A DNA stretch of 64,000 bases from Leptasterias polaris (GCA_037783415.1 JAZGTN010000217.1:310001-374000), one strand, 5' to 3'. Counted from the first letter of the stretch, positions 49,701 to 61,754 are shown. The notes: generated from the letters alone by a model not told the origin. Numbers and translations are program-made.

Positions 49701-52700
49701 CAGGACCAATGGCTTTACATCCCATCCGAAGGACGAAGCAATAATGGTTATTTAGTGTCTTGCTTAAGAACACAAGTGTCACGACCGGGACTCGAACCCA
49801 CACCCTGCTGATCGAAAACACCAGAGCTTGAGTCCGGTGTTCTTATCCGCTCGGCCACGACACGCCACAAATGAATAGGACTCATACTTCATATAGCTCC
49901 ACATATACCAAGCGCCTTGAGTGTCACTGAGTGGATGAGCGCTATATAAGAAGCCACTATTATTTATTATTATTAACAATGATGGCGTGCTTTACTTTTG
50001 ACTGCTTCATGCAGTTTCGCCTCGTAAAATGGAAAGGCTAGATTTCACCAAATGATTACTCTGTGACAATATGCCACTATGAGCAAAATGCATTCAATAT
50101 TTGCTTTATATAACTGGCACATAGATCCTTTGAAATTTTTTCACAGACATGGATATTCATTCACCCCTCACTCTTATAACTCAAAAGAAAACTTCTGAAC
50201 AAAGTGGATGACTTTATAAGACACCAACCTTGTCCGCCGTGACCTGACCTGATTATATTGGAAATGACGAAGGGTCCAATAGTTATCCATATTGGACACC
50301 AATATCAAATTGTAGCGTGTCGCAGCAGAAAATACATGGCAAAATAACGGATGGCAAGTGACGCGTGTGTTCCACTCAATGACAAAGATCCCTGTGTGTG
50401 GTATCAAATACTTTAACGCACAAAACAGAACCACACCATGAAAAAGAAAGCATTCCTCTACAGCAGTTATTACAGAGGGGCTGTTTTCATTTTAACAAAA
50501 CTTCAACAGGAAACTGTGATTTTGTTGTAAGCTGAAACATCTGGTATTTTCATTTCCTGCAACTGTTTTTCATTTTGACAAATCAGGGTCAAGTGGCTGA
50601 AGAGAGAGAGATAAAGATTATATATGCAAACAAAATTTATTACTACAAAATTTGTCTGTTAACTTATTAAGCCCTCAATGGCTTATTAGCCCCTGGCTTT
50701 ATTTCTTGCCTCGTTCAGTCTCCTCTGTCACTCGTTATGGTCTACAATCATCTAGAGCCCCTAAACTGTTGTGCCTTAAATTCCAACAAAAAGTTAGGGG
50801 ATGGCATTTGCTACAGATGCTCCTTGTTTGTGGAATTTATTGCCGGTGCACATTGTAAAGGCATTTTTCATTGTCATTTTCCATGTATATTTTGGTAATT
50901 TTTGTTTAGATTTTGTATTGCATTCTTTTAGGCACCAAAAGTACTCAAACAGTACATATTTCATGTGTTTTCATATGACGAACAATAAATTGAATTGAAT
51001 ATTTGAGCGTTATAAGTTTTTTTAAATACCATTATTAAGAGGGCCCTATAGTTTGGCTAACTTGTAAAGACCAAGTGACCCCAGCTCAAGTTCACCCATG
51101 GAGCTAAGAATATGATCTTAAGATGTGTATCAATCTAAAATTGCTAAGCAAAGTGTGATGTCACAATACAAATCACTATGGTGATGTTGACAACTCATCT
51201 TAAAGGTAATTCTGTGGTCATGACCCCCAAAAGAAAATTGTTTAACTCTTACCTGGAAGCCTATAGACCTTTCCATTTTTGATAAACAAAGTGCGCCGGT
51301 TGGCATGGACGGCCGAATGTTAGCAAAACATTCAATCATGTTAAAAAATTTTGTGACCAAGTTCAACATTTTCTGTAAAGATTCATGAACTGAAATACCT
51401 CCCATGATTGGTTGATTTGTTTTCAACAAATTCAACACTATTTTTGAATATTTGTGTAACATTGCTACAAACTACGGCTATTTCCTCGGTTGGAAAAAAC
51501 TTGGGCTGTGACGTTGCAATAGAAAGGTCTAGACTTGTCACAAGATGGTAGGCCTAATGGTAGTATTAAATAGTATTAAGCAAATTTGAATCTCCAAAGA
51601 TCATCTGCAGGCGACTTCTGGAAATTTCCGAGGTGTCCATTTGAATGCTGCCCTCAATATGGCAAAAGATGCGGTTGGTAACCGCTGTCACCTCGCTAAA
51701 TCAGGATGCACTTGAAGGGTATCAAACATTCTACACCATTTTAAAGTGAGGTTAGCAACTTGTCATTTTGTCTCCCATTTCATGAGGACTCTATTGGAAA
51801 ATGAGTGGATCACAAAACTGAATCAGTGGAGCACTTCTTCAAAATAATTGTTTTCCTTCAACAGTAAGACCAACAGGCCTTGAATTTAAGCTTTTTGTAA
51901 AGTAGCCCACCGGGCTAGTAAACCGTACCCCAGGAACCTTTTATAAGCCCAGATTTTAAATCTGTATTGTCATAATGTATATTTCTAATGTATTAATAAT
52001 AGCAATCACAGCTAGTTTAAATGGCCAATTAACTAACTAATTTTTGCATTTATACCACAGGTCCTTTTGGATGGTAACTCAAAAAATAAATTAACACAAT
52101 TTAAAATATTTATAATTCAAATCTGAAAAGGAAGAAAACAAAACAAGTAGGTTGCACACTTTTTAGTTGCCCAGAGGGCAAGTGTATAGTAGCCCATAGC
52201 AGTTTTTACTAGACAATGTAAGTCGGGCTAGTGTTAAGGATGAACCCTGACCAACTCCCCAGCCCTGCCCCCTTCTCCCCCTTGACCCAGAAAATGTCCA
52301 TACCTGAGAAGCAATCCTTATAAGGAGTCCCATCCAATGTTTTTGTCGTAAGTCTGATGCCAGCGTCTGGATCCTGCATCGCTTGTATAATATCTTTACT
52401 GTCAAAATGAAGCAATAATCAAAATACTTTTTTAAAAGAAATTAAAATAAAAGTTTGGACCATATGCTTCCAATTAAAGTTCACAAATCTCAACTTGCAA
52501 AAATTTGAGCAAGAATGTTAGTTGAATTGAATCTGCCAAACTTTTGCTTTTGTAAGATGTGAGTGAATTTTGTAATTTTGCAAGAAATGAAGACTGTCAT
52601 TTAGCATTAACTTTGATTGATTTGGTTTATTCGGAGTTAAAAGAAACAACACAATTACATTTCATAATACAACCATAAAATACAACACAAGAACATTAAT

Positions 52701-54912
52701 AAATAAGGTTTGATTGATGCAAATCAACATCTTGAATTAAGACTATACTCATTCATGTACAGTAGGTAAATACCATATCAGGTGCGGGTCTGACTCCAGG
52801 GGTGGGGCCAGCGGGTTCCTGGATCCCTCCCTGCTCTGGATGACTTTTATGTTTTTGTTTTTTAAATCTTTTTCATGTTTGAACTTGAAACTTGCACCAT
52901 CACATCATTATTAGCCCTAAATTTGCCAAAGACCCGCATTCCCATTGCCCAGGTTTGTGACGGTGCCCATAATCATCTCACCCTTCTTATACTATTTCAG
53001 AGTTTTGTTTTTTGGATCACTCTCTAGTGAAATTACTCACCTGTAAATGGTGGATATAATCAAGTTACATCATAAAACCTTATACCCTTGAACTACATAA
53101 TATCACCCCACCCCCCCCCCCCCCCCAAAAAAAACACAACAACATTTGAAGAAAAAAGAGAGAGAAAAAAAAAATCATTACTTGCGTTTGACTTGGGCCT
53201 CAGTCAGCTGTGGCATGGTAGTGTTGTCTGTGGCTGAGATGCTACAAGATCTTATTGTTTCTCCAATAGCTTTGACCCATTCGTCTCTTTCGTCATCGTT
53301 AGACGCTTGCATCAGTAACTCCGTACCATCTCGGGGGGATAATTTGAACACACTCTGTAAAACCAGGACAAGTGAGTGGACAGGTTGATATATCAAGTAA
53401 TACACCGCAAGGGAAACTGACTGGGTACATTTAAAAAAAAAATTGGGGTTGAACAAACAAAACAAAAAAACTCATAACAATATCACAACTTCTTCAACCA
53501 GCTACCTCAAACATTGAGTAATTCGAACATTTAAGATGGCTGTCTCCCTATAAAGGCACTGAACACGTTTGGTAATTACTCAATAAAAACTTACTTCGTA
53601 ACCAGCAACGGAGAGCTGTTGATAGTATAAAACATTGTGAGAAACCACTCCCTCTGAAGTAACATAGTTTTTGAGAAAGAGGTAACTTCTCACTAAAATA
53701 ATAAAAGACTTCATGCGTGAAGCCTTTTATTAGCATCTAAAAGCACACAAAATTGTGCAACAATGGTGCTTTTTCTTTCATTATTTTCTTGCAACTTCGA
53801 TGACCGATTCAGCCCAAATTTTCACAGGTTTGTTATTTTATGCATATGTTGGGATACACCGAGTGACAATACTGGTCTTTGATAATTAGCAAACGTGTTC
53901 AGTGCCTTTAAGCTATGCATGGTGGAAGACACCAATGTTATATCCAAATTAATGGCTTCAGCTATATGGCTACATTGCTTTGGTATTGCTAAGGAGGTAC
54001 TATACTTCAAACCATGGTAACGTTAGCTGTAGCTGCCAATTTGGACACAGCCTTTAAGGGTCAGAGTTACTTGATAATACACTAGGCTCTAAACAAATAC
54101 TTTCATTTCCTCTTCCTTCTGTGTAACAATAAAACCATTGTATTCTTTGTGTGTATACCTCTTTCTTTGTATACTGTAGGCATGGCGACAAGACGGAGCA
54201 CCCTGCTAGTAAAACAGCACCTGCTGCAAACTCATCATCTTTCTTTTTGTAATACGCCACAGCATCGTTGAACAACACAAACCATCGTGTGCGCCAATTC
54301 GTACGAACATGGCCCTATATTGTGAGGAAGTGAGGAGCAATACATTTTCTGAGTTAATCAAACCATTAATTATCACAAAATATTTGTTGAACCCCCCCCC
54401 TCCCCCAAATAAAATAATAGATTAATCTTATTTCATACTGCCTCTCCCATCCTACCTGCAAAACAAAACAACAGAGAAAAAACTGAGTGCTATTAATTTA
54501 CTTTTAAAAAAAGTATGAAAAACATTGTTGGGACAGCTATAAAAAGCCTGAGCCCCCCCCCCCCACCCGAAGAAAAAAAGAAGAAATAAAAACAGGGGGA
54601 GATCATGTATAAACAGATAGATGAAGACATTTTAATTAGTTATGGTAAAGTTTCATTCAACTATCAACCTCATTTCACAACGCGCCCCGCCCCCTCCCTT
54701 AACCACCCCTTTAACAAGTTTCCCGTTTTCCCCCAACATAAATATTTACTATCCGACTATTGATCCACTCTGTCCCCCCCCCAAAAAACACTACGTGATG
54801 TTGCACAATTGTCTTAAATTGTTCTCACATTACCATCATCAACCAGACATTACAAACTTACCTTTTTCACCAAGAATCCTTCTTTCAATCTATTCTTTTG
54901 ATTGCCTTCCAT
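40588..54912 (-). CDS. PLEK: Pleckstrin (PH-DEP-PH), 9 coding exons
   Basis: Pleckstrins bind phosphoinositides at membranes through two PH domains around a DEP domain and are protein kinase C targets in vertebrate blood cells. Exons in transcript order: 54912-54862, 54314-54159, 53354-53182, 52398-52304, 47564-47389, 45022-44846, 43596-43513, 42034-41953, 40730-40588. All phases agree; the total is 1137 nt, or 378 residues (human pleckstrin is 350). PH1 spans about 9-108 (KEGFLVKK, GHVRTNWRTRWFVLF, ERDEWVKAI). DEP spans about 130-217 (GAELVDWLLKW, DEPRAFYKF). PH2 spans about 263-375 (GKIVKQGFMMKR, GNVRHTWKARLFVLF, CIEERTEWMRAI). A Ser/Asp-rich acidic linker precedes PH2. The start is the only ATG ahead of KEGFLVKK. 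The last acceptor is the weakest junction. Confidence 0.93.
40890..41190 (-). mobile_element. tRNA-Leu-derived SINE, body type A
   Basis: The minus strand has GTGTCATGGCCGAGTGGTTT, a box B GGGGTTCGAGTCCTGG, GGTACCTGCGAGGGGC and GCTGAGAAAGAATAAAGG. The head is well preserved. It lies in pleckstrin intron 8. Confidence 0.88.
41356..41682. mobile_element. MITE with ~140-bp terminal inverted repeats
   Basis: AAGGGACACGTTGCCTTGGA and ATCGGGCGAGTTGGTCTAAT at the left are mirrored at the right end. The centre has AACTAACATGGTCGGCCATT and its complement. TTTAA sequence flanks both ends. It lies in pleckstrin intron 8. Confidence 0.92.
41748..41895 (+). mobile_element. Degenerate SINE, family 1
   Basis: It contains AGATATTGACAAAATAGAGG, GACCGCCAACATAGATAAAA and GGTAGAGCACCGGC, with box B as GGTTCAACTTC. 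A family 1 leader fragment precedes it at 41690-41735. It lies in pleckstrin intron 8. Confidence 0.8.
43655..43815 (-). mobile_element. SINE, family 1 with a small insertion
   Basis: It has GCTAGAGCGGGATTTGAGCC, CTACCAACTGAGCTAGC and TATTTTGTCAATATCTTTG. The anticodon region is expanded by several bases. It lies next to pleckstrin exon 7, in intron 6. Confidence 0.8.
43995..44160 (+). mobile_element. SINE, family 1, D-arm deletion
   Basis: GACTGGCACCCCTGAACAAA, GGGAGACCGCCAACATAGGG and TAGATAGCAGTTGGTAGAG are recognisable. The box B part is poor. It lies in pleckstrin intron 6, facing the copy at 43655-43815. Confidence 0.8.
44160..44840. repeat. Decayed repeats with CTATGACAAG blocks
   Basis: GGTTCGAACCCTACTATGAC-like text recurs near 44500, 44600, 44690 and 44790, always with TATTGACAGACT near it. 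The spacing is about 90-100 bp. It looks like a decayed tandem array in pleckstrin intron 6. Confidence 0.5.
45665..46190. mobile_element. Head-to-head pair of full-length family 1 SINEs
   Basis: The copy at 45665-45930 is on the minus strand and the copy at 45930-46190 on the plus strand. They meet at their leaders (AAGGGGATGCGACTTACTTG). Both keep box A (TAGCTCAGTTGGTAGAGCG) and box B (GGTTCAAATCCCGCTC), and the trailing GGTTGAACAAAG/CTTTGTTCAACC. The anticodon loop reads ACGTTAA. Together they form an inverted repeat of about 500 bp inside pleckstrin intron 5. Confidence 0.88.
46860..47370. repeat. Dispersed repeat, two to three adjacent copies
   Basis: CACCACATGATATCATATTG and AGTAGGAGGGTTGA/TTAA recur near 46990 and 47270, with a related copy at 58900-59035. 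It is adjacent to pleckstrin exon 5 and non-coding. Confidence 0.75.
47640..47880 (+). repeat. Probable LINE 3' tail
   Basis: A T-rich 3' UTR-like stretch ends in GCCGAATAAATAATAATAAT, a terminal AAT microsatellite. No coding part is left. Confidence 0.4.
48424..48878. mobile_element. MITE with 32-bp terminal inverted repeats
   Basis: TGTGACCCGCTCTGTGAAAA plus TGAGTCAGATGT at the left end is exactly mirrored at 48847-48878. The interior (about 390 bp) has no transposase ORF. It lies in pleckstrin intron 4. Confidence 0.93.
49095..49390 (+). mobile_element. tRNA-Leu-derived SINE, body type B
   Basis: GCCGGACTCAAGCACTGGTG carries the CAA anticodon region of tRNA-Leu. TGTGGGTTCGAGTCCCAG is box B. 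The body has GGGACGTAAAGCCGTTGGTC and AAGAAGGGGTTCGCCCCGG, ending in an ATAAT microsatellite. Confidence 0.9.
49505..49865 (-). mobile_element. tRNA-Leu-derived SINE, body type B, inverse of the 49.1-kb copy
   Basis: The minus strand has CGTGTCGTGGCCGAGCGGAT, ACTCAAGCTCTGGTGTTTTC and GGGTTCGAGTCCCGG. Body B follows, interrupted by a 12-bp minisatellite at 49558-49632. It forms an inverted pair with 49095-49390. Confidence 0.9.
49558..49632 (+). repeat. 12-bp minisatellite, about 6 copies
   Basis: The unit is GGAATCAAACCA, with one variant GCAATCAAACCA. It sits inside a SINE body and makes an artificial Asn-Gln-Glu-Ser repeat in one frame. Confidence 0.93.
50645..51000 (+). mobile_element. 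5'-truncated CR1/L2-like LINE remnant
   Basis: Across two frames it reads RYGLQSSRAPKLL and then ATDAPCLWNLLP, the usual C-terminal end of CR1/L2-type ORF2. A 3' UTR ending in CAATAAATTGAATTGAATAT follows. It lies in pleckstrin intron 4. Confidence 0.65.
51595..51705 (+). repeat. Dispersed repeat shared with 39780-39905
   Basis: CAAATTTGAATCTCCAAAGA, CAGGCGACTT and GAATGCTGCCCTCAATA occur in both places, and the order is kept. A separate repeat at 51122-51185 (TTGCTAAGCAAAGTGTGATG) matches 34012-34075. Confidence 0.8.
52304..52398 (-). other. Pleckstrin exon 4 (linker to DEP start)
   Basis: This 95-nt exon encodes KDIIQAMQDPDAGIRL and GTPYKDCFSG, the first DEP helix region that continues into exon 5. 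Coordinates are given in transcript order. Confidence 0.85.
53390..53475 (-). mobile_element. Family 1 SINE tail fragment
   Basis: CCGCAAGGGAAACTGACTGG and GGGGTTGAACAAAC are the 3' end of family 1. The tRNA part is absent. It lies in pleckstrin intron 2. Confidence 0.7.
53551..53910. mobile_element. MITE with TAAAGGCACTGAACACG termini
   Basis: TAAAGGCACTGAACACGTTT and the following GGTAATTA are mirrored by TAATTAGCAAACGTGTTCAG and TGCCTTTA. An inner hairpin AAAAGACTTCATGCGTGAAG lies near 53704. It is about 360 bp, in pleckstrin intron 2. Confidence 0.92.
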
Positions 54913-55480
54913 AATTATAATTATACTGTGCGCAGGTCCGTGTACCCGTTTTTGCATATAACTGTACGACAGAAAAACAACCTGTTTGACCTTCGGCACC
55001 TGACACAGATCCTTTCTCTATATAACAGATCAAAGGTAAAAACTCCTGAACCAGAAGCAGAGAAACTATGGTCGATCGATCAGAAACCACACCAATTCAA
55101 AACCAAAATTTATCCAGCGAGTTGAGATTTACGCTACAGTCAGCGTGTGATTTTGTCTCTCCTCTGTGATGAACGAATTCTCTTACCATATCGAAACTTG
55201 ATGGACGGAAACTTCCAACTAGTTTATTGCAATAACAACACCACTCTTGCAAATAAGTAGTTTTGTATTGGATGGACAGATCGAAATCTACAACACAATG
55301 CCTCTAGAGCTGTTGTTGTCAACTGACTTTGCATGATCCCACTACAGCAGGTCGCCCCAGAACCAGGAAGTTGCTGGCGTATTTTTGTTGGGCTCGAGAT
55401 TAGCTCATTCATCAGAACCAGCCGATAAAAAAGGGGAAATGAATGTTCCGGCCGGGTTACGGCGTGATGTGACACCGATA
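54862..55480 (-). other. Pleckstrin 5' end: first coding exon, 5' UTR and likely promoter region
   Basis: The ATG is at 54912-54910 and an acceptor-like CACAG ends at 54926, leaving a short 5' UTR part at 54913-54925. A donor-like GATATG|GTAAGA ends a possible non-coding exon at 55187. A CpG-rich patch at 55440-55490 (GGCCGGGTTACGGCG) could be the promoter. The upstream exon and promoter are inferred from motifs only. Confidence 0.45.
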
Positions 55481-58400
55481 CGGAGGTGCACAATCATTTT
55501 TTTTTTAAACCAAGGTCGAGTGACAATTCGGCAGTGGGAACCATACCTTGTTTTCATTTTGTTCCATGACGTTTCTTTTTCTCTATAACAATTGGATTAG
55601 TAAACATGACTCACGAATAATATTTTTTTGTAATGTAGAAGAACTAAAAATTACTGTGTTTTCACGTTCTTTAGTCTTAAAATGTTTCTCTCTGTCCTTT
55701 CTCTATAGTATCTTCAAGCGCCTCAAGTACCTCGGTGCTCGATTTTAAGACATTGATCATTACTGTTAACTTGTTAAATTTGGGTGGGTTTAATTTTTAT
55801 GTTAGAAAAGAATTATATTAGTTGTTGCATTTCATTACTTGTTTTGGAAATGAAAGGATTGATTGATTTTGCATTTGTCCGTGTGATTGGTTTTATTATA
55901 AATTTTCAATTGATCTTTATATTTTCATTAAATGATGACATCTACAAAAAACAAGTTTTAAAGTGAGCGTTTATAAGTGAATTTGTTTTTTATATATAGT
56001 CTTGTATTATTTTATTTAACTGCATTATGATCAACGAGCTTTGGTTGTTTTATAACTTTAGGGCCCCGTATTTCAGAAAGTTTTTAACATAACCAATAGC
56101 ACACAAAACAAAATCAATGAATAACTTTATGTAGGAATAAAAAATAAAAAAATACAAAATGTTAGACAATGTATGTATTTTTATTTTCAAATTAATGTTA
56201 TGTTAAGAAGGTTTAATGGAATTTGAGAAAAATAGTAGAAAGTCATAAAATGACTTGTATCTCACAATTATGAGCTAGCATGATTTAACATAAGTCATAA
56301 TTACATGTATGACTTGTAAAGTCATATTTATATGACTTTTTTCTCTCTCTCTCTCTCTCTCTCAGAAAATAAAAAAATAATGAATCAAATCAAATCAAAT
56401 CAAATCAAATCAAATCAAATCAAAACAAAACATTAATACTAAATACTTGGACTTCCAACCAGGATCTGTCCCAAGTTAATATTTAAAACAACAAAGTTTG
56501 TGGTTTCTCAGAGACCAAGTGTTAACGAGATCGGCAGCTTGGTTTCCTTCCTCCATGTTATTTTTATTTATTTATTTTATTTTTTTTGGCGAGAGATACT
56601 ATATTGCTACCGTTTTGGGGGTAGTGGGATTCTTGTAACATGTTTTCTTGGGTGGGTAATTGGAATATGTTACAAGTCTTTTTGACTTTGAGTGTTTCCT
56701 TTACAACTTGCCTATAAATTGTAATATTTACTTGATTATATAACATTCCAGCTGTTATTTGCAAGCATAGACATGTATTTAAGTATTAGTGGTATAGACT
56801 TAATTTATTTAATTTTTCTACTGGATGTAACTGTTCACTTTATTGCAAGTTTGTGTAAAAATAAATGATTTACAACCCAACTTTAAACCCCATGTGTCTT
56901 TGGCTAGAGGACCCTCCCATATCCCCTACTCTGCTGGAACTCAACACCCAAATATGTGAACTCGCATGTAACCTTAGATAAGATTGGTATGCATATTCCA
57001 ATGATGATGATGGTGTTGAATACACTATCGCGATCTTGTTATAAAGTATGCTGAAGGACAGGGAAGCCACCCTCAAAACCCCATCTCTCCCCAAGTGATT
57101 TACTAGGATATATCCTTACTCCAAGAGTTTAACAAAATCTCGACCTTGTTATAAAGTATGTTGAAGGAAAGAGAAGCCACCCAATAAACCCTATCTCCCT
57201 CAAGTGATTTACTAGGATAATTCCCCAATCCACCTAAATCCAACACCATAATATGGTAACTCAACACCCAGACTGTTGAACAATAATATTGTGGTTATGC
57301 TCCAACAACCCTAATGTATTTCCCTAACCCTAACCCTATTACCCTAATGTAGACCACGATATTAGAACATTGGCTTGTTGGAACCTATGGTTGAACATAA
57401 CCGACCCCCAAGAAATCAGTTGACTATATAGTGTAGTACTCAGTCCAACAGAATCAAACAATTAACATGCAATTGGATTTTGACTAGGTTGGACGGTTTA
57501 GGAGTAATTAAAAAGTGCTTGTTATTTGGCGCTGCAGTACCATCATCCACAAAGTCAGGCAACGTACTGAATGGGATTATAATTAGTGTTAATCAATTTC
57601 ACTGGAAAACAAAAACCCAAACAAACAAACAAACAAACAAGGATCTGATGAATTCGTTAAAATCTTCACCTACTTTGTCAAATTTTGCTAAAAAAATTAA
57701 AGCACAGTTCTTTAATTCTTAGTTTTGAATGTAAAGTTATGATATATTTTCCGGATGATGTTTTGTCTTTGTACCTACATGTACATGTTTTTATGTAAGT
57801 CAGTGTTGTGATAGTCTGTTGGTGTGTTTGTTTGTTTGTTTCTTGTCTGTCCGTAGGTACGGGTACAAAAGCTTTTGCTTCACCCTCTATGCCTAAATGT
57901 TGTCCTGTCTGTGATTATTTATTCAACTTCCGTGTAAATTGTTATTGTCTTTATTTTATCTCTGGTTTGTCATTATATACTCATTATCATGTATCGTAAC
58001 TTTAACGATATACACAAATGTAACTTAATGCATGGCAGCATTGAAATAAATGTGAACGAATGAATGAATTGAATGAATGAATGTGGTTCACAATCACAGG
58101 ACATGAATAGACTTTTATCACAGTGAAACATATCTGGTTTGTTTGTGTCCATTCATTCAAGTGTAACCAGACCGAGGATGGAAGGGAAACTACTCTGAAA
58201 CTCTTTTTACCAGTTGACAAAATGAGTGGATTACAAAACAGAATTTGCCCTTGGAGCTCCTCTTTTATAGATGAAAGAATAACCTGACAGAGACTGCAAA
58301 CAAACAAAAAAATGAGGAAGTGGCCAACCACAACATTTTGCGGAGTAGTTTTCAATTTTCTATGGCACACTGTTGTATTTATTAAAAGTAAAAAGGACAT

Positions 58401-59668
58401 CAGCTGATCAGCTGAAATATGGTATGGCTGTAAATACGTCCTTCACAAATCCCACATCCCCCGCCCCCAAATTCATGCAACATCTGTTACTAGAAAAATT
58501 TGTTCTTGTCATTGTGTTTCAGAGAGAAATGTCTCAGGGAATCTGGAACTGGTTTCAAATTTAGTAAACTTCAGATTTAAAAACAGATTATCTTAAAATA
58601 ATTTTCAATTTATTTATCATTTTCATTTATCACTGAGAACTGGAAATAAGTTTAAAATAACTATTACCAGTAAACTTGCAGGTACAACCATCAGATAAAT
58701 CTCTTTTGGGACAAGTTTTGAATCTGACTTTGAATGCTGACTCTGAAAAGATCCCTTGGTATGGTCTCAACATTTTGAACAGTATACTTTGCTCGCATCT
58801 TTAGTAAAAATAAGTTATTAACCCTCCTACTGTTCGAAACATTTTCAAGTGAGTTGACCAACCATTTGAAACCATTCAACAGCCAAAGTTGTGTATGGTG
58901 GCACAACTGTGCACAGAACTAACTGTGTACTGTGTACATGCATTCCCTCATGGTATCATATTGCAAGGCTGGCATAGCTTATCTATCATTCAAAACCACA
59001 GTGAATGGTATTGAATGGTCAGACAGTAAGAGGGTTATATGAACAAACAAATAGGTTAGTAAATGAAGAACGGATACTTAGTGAGTTAGATATTGTTGCT
59101 TTCTTATTTAACATATGTTACAATTGCATCATAGCATAATTATTACAGATATAAAGAAACAATAAGAATTGATGAGAATGACATATGTTGTCAGTAAACA
59201 TTGCAACATTCTTGAACATGTTAACAGCATACGCAATATAAAAACAAAATTATACAAAGTTACCAGCAAGGTGACTTCCTGTAGTTTTGTGGGTTATTTT
59301 TTTAAACAAAAGTTGCCTGTAGTTGTGCAGCAAGTTACATCCACATATCTTTCTTCAGCTTTGTTGTTAGTACAAATTGAAACAGTCTTGCACACTTAAA
59401 ACTGTACAAAGGTAAACATGGTTCATGCTAAACACAGTTGTAGGAAGCAACCACCAACAATTTTGGTTTACATAGCCACTTCCTATAGTTTTGTTAGGCT
59501 GGTTGGACTTCTGAAAACTGCAGAAGTGTCAAGGGAACAAAGAAAGTTATTATGACTTGCATCTCATAGTTATGGCAGTAGTACAAGTCATACTAAGTCA
59601 TCATTATGAGATATATCTCATATATTATGACTTCATTGGCATAAGCCATAATGGGGGACTTTTGGGAT

Positions 59669-59778
59669 GCTAGGTGGCAGCAGACTTACCAGGTAAATCC
59701 ATTGTTCTCGGTAATGTGTGCCTGCTCAGAACTACAAAAACAGTGAAAGTTTTCCTGGTAAGTCTGCTGCCACCTAGC
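59669..59778. mobile_element. Very short MITE, ~110 bp
   Basis: GCTAGGTGGCAGCAGACTTA followed by CCAGG is mirrored by CCTGGTAAGTCTGCTGCCAC and CTAGC. The interior is only about 55 bp. Confidence 0.92.
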
Positions 59779-59953
59779 CTTCCTAACTCTCCAATTATGA
59801 CTTGTACTGCAGTCATACTTATGATTTTTTATCTTCTCCTCAATGTCCCAATGTCTGAAGGAAACATGAGTTCCCTGCCTAGTGGTCTAAAAAATTACAC
59901 CTCCTAACTTTTCTCTGATTTTCATATGAAGGTAGACTAGAATCCTGCTTTTA

Positions 59954-60221
59954 AGAAAGAGGGCACATATAAAAACTTGCCCATCCCCACCCCACCACAG
60001 TTTTTCCTGTTCTGCCATGTTGGCAATCATGTTTATGTTATAATAATTAATGTGACCTTGTTTACAAAAAGATTGACCTTAAACATTCCAGGGTATTTCC
60101 TGACAGGCGAGATAATACACTGGTCATGTGGGAAATTTCACATTTTGTACCTTTGTTACCACATTAGTTTAGAAGTTATAAAAAAAACAGCTGTGTAAGT
60201 TTTTATATGTGCCCCCTTTCT
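59954..60221. mobile_element. MITE with AGAAAGAGGGCACATATAAAA termini
   Basis: The left AGAAAGAGGGCACATATAAA is mirrored by TTTTATATGTGCCCCCTTTC. The body is about 220 bp without an ORF. Confidence 0.9.
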
Positions 60222-60234
60222 TCAAATCATGGTT

Positions 60235-60530
60235 GTGTCATGGCCGAGCAGTCAAGCTCACTGGACTCAAGCTCTGGTGGTTCTGATTAGCCGAGTGTGG
60301 GTTCCAGTCCCGGTCGTGACACTTGCGTCCTTAACCAAGACACTAACCATTATTGCTACGTCCTTCGGATGGGACGTAAAGCTGTAGGTCCCAAGTGTTG
60401 TGTAATGCACATAAAAGAACCCAGTTACACTTATTCTGCTCAGAGAAGGGGCTTGTACCGGTGTTTCTGGCAGTGTTTGCTGAATGTGCCGCAGCACCAT
60501 TTAAACCCTAAAGGTGTTACATAAATTGGT
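60235..60530 (+). mobile_element. tRNA-Leu-derived SINE, body type B
   Basis: GTGTCATGGCCGAGCAGTCA, GGACTCAAGCTCTGGTGG and CAGTCCCGGTCGTGACACTT form the head. GGGACGTAAAGCTGTAGGTC is the body. The end differs from the 49.1-kb copy. Confidence 0.88.
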
Positions 60531-60734
60531 CTCATAGTTTAAAAACTTTAAAATCCTGTCTAAAATGTTTCTCTATGTTCAAGCGCCTTGAGTACCTTAT
60601 TGGTAGATTCGTGTGATATTATAAGACTCCAGTGTAACATCAAAAGTTAATAAAAACTGTATGATACAACTCATGATAAAGATTGTATGCTTTTTTCTAT
60701 TGAGCTGAGTGAGAACAAGTTGTGACTGAAGAGG

Positions 60735-61095
60735 GAGTGTCGTGGCCGAGTGGTTAAGAGCACCGAACTCAAGCTCTTGTGTTTCTGTTCAGCAGAGTGT
60801 GGGTTCGAGTCCCGGTCGTGACACTTGTGTCCCTGAGCAAGACACTTGACTATAATTGCTTCTCTCCACCCAGGGGTAAAATGGGTACCTGTGAGGGCAG
60901 AGATGGTTCTTGTGATTGATTTAGCCTAGTAGCGCATATATTGCAGCACAGGCTGTATACTCCCCAGGGAGCTGAGATGGTTTAAGGAATGAAATAAATG
61001 GCCCAGTGACCAGGGGTAATAATGTTAAGAAGCGCTTTGAGACACCCTTGGGTGTGATAAAGCGCGATATAAATCCATATTATTATTATTATTAT
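60735..61095 (+). mobile_element. tRNA-Leu-derived SINE, body type A, best copy
   Basis: The head GTGTCGTGGCCGAGTGGTTA folds like tRNA-Leu with ACTCAAG (anticodon CAA) and box B GGGTTCGAGTCCCGG. The body is GGTACCTGTGAGGGCAGAGA, CTCCCCAGGGAGCTGAGATG and GCGCGATATAAATCC, ending in TATTATTATT. It is a usable reference for the family. Confidence 0.92.
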
Positions 61096-61754
61096 TATTA
61101 AAAAAGTCCCATGGTGTGTTTTGGTGACCCTGACTAAAAACAAGTTTCAAAAGCTTAGCAACAACAAAAATGCCCTTCATTTTATTTTCAAGTAATGAAA
61201 ATTAGTCTTGATAACTTGGAATTATATGCTTAATTTTTTTTTCAATTTTTAAAAGAATTCTGTCTGGTACTGTTCGGTCAGAACAGCTGCATCACCATGG
61301 TTGAACCGAATGCCCCAAAATGCTAACCAATGACCAAAGCTAACCCATGGGGGTCACCAAAATGCACCCCAGGCTCTACGGCTCTTTTGTAAACATGTGA
61401 TGTCATAAGTCACATGGTCTATAGGGGATCAGACTGTTTTCCCTTTCAACCTCAAGTTGGTTACATTGGTCTGAATGTGCGACAAAACAAGATGGAGGCA
61501 GAACAATAAAAAGATAAACCAGACTTCAATTACCCTAACCTCACCGAGTACCTCAATCATGATCACATTATATGTCATCGAGGACTGTTACTGTTCTCCT
61601 ATTACTGATAAGCAATGCCCTCATCGGAACACAATCAAACGTGGGTCGTCCTCAGTCAGACAAACCATCGTCAAACCACCAAACGAGATCCCTTAAAAGT
61701 TTACTAATAGGTAGAGATGATCAGTACAGCTTTTGAGTGTCTTTAGTGTAATGC

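Larger units (their letters stand above)
55500..60230. other. Gene-poor stretch upstream of pleckstrin
   Basis: No gene is supportable. It holds ATGACTT-rich repeats (56240-56340, 59550-59650), CT and AATCA microsatellites (56342-56423), and a tandem pair of ~118 bp (57025-57110 and 57143-57228, sharing AAGTGATTTACTAGGATA). Telomere-like CCCTAACCCTAACCC lies near 57317. A LINE-like 3' end has a GAATGAAT tail at 58050-58083. Confidence 0.55.
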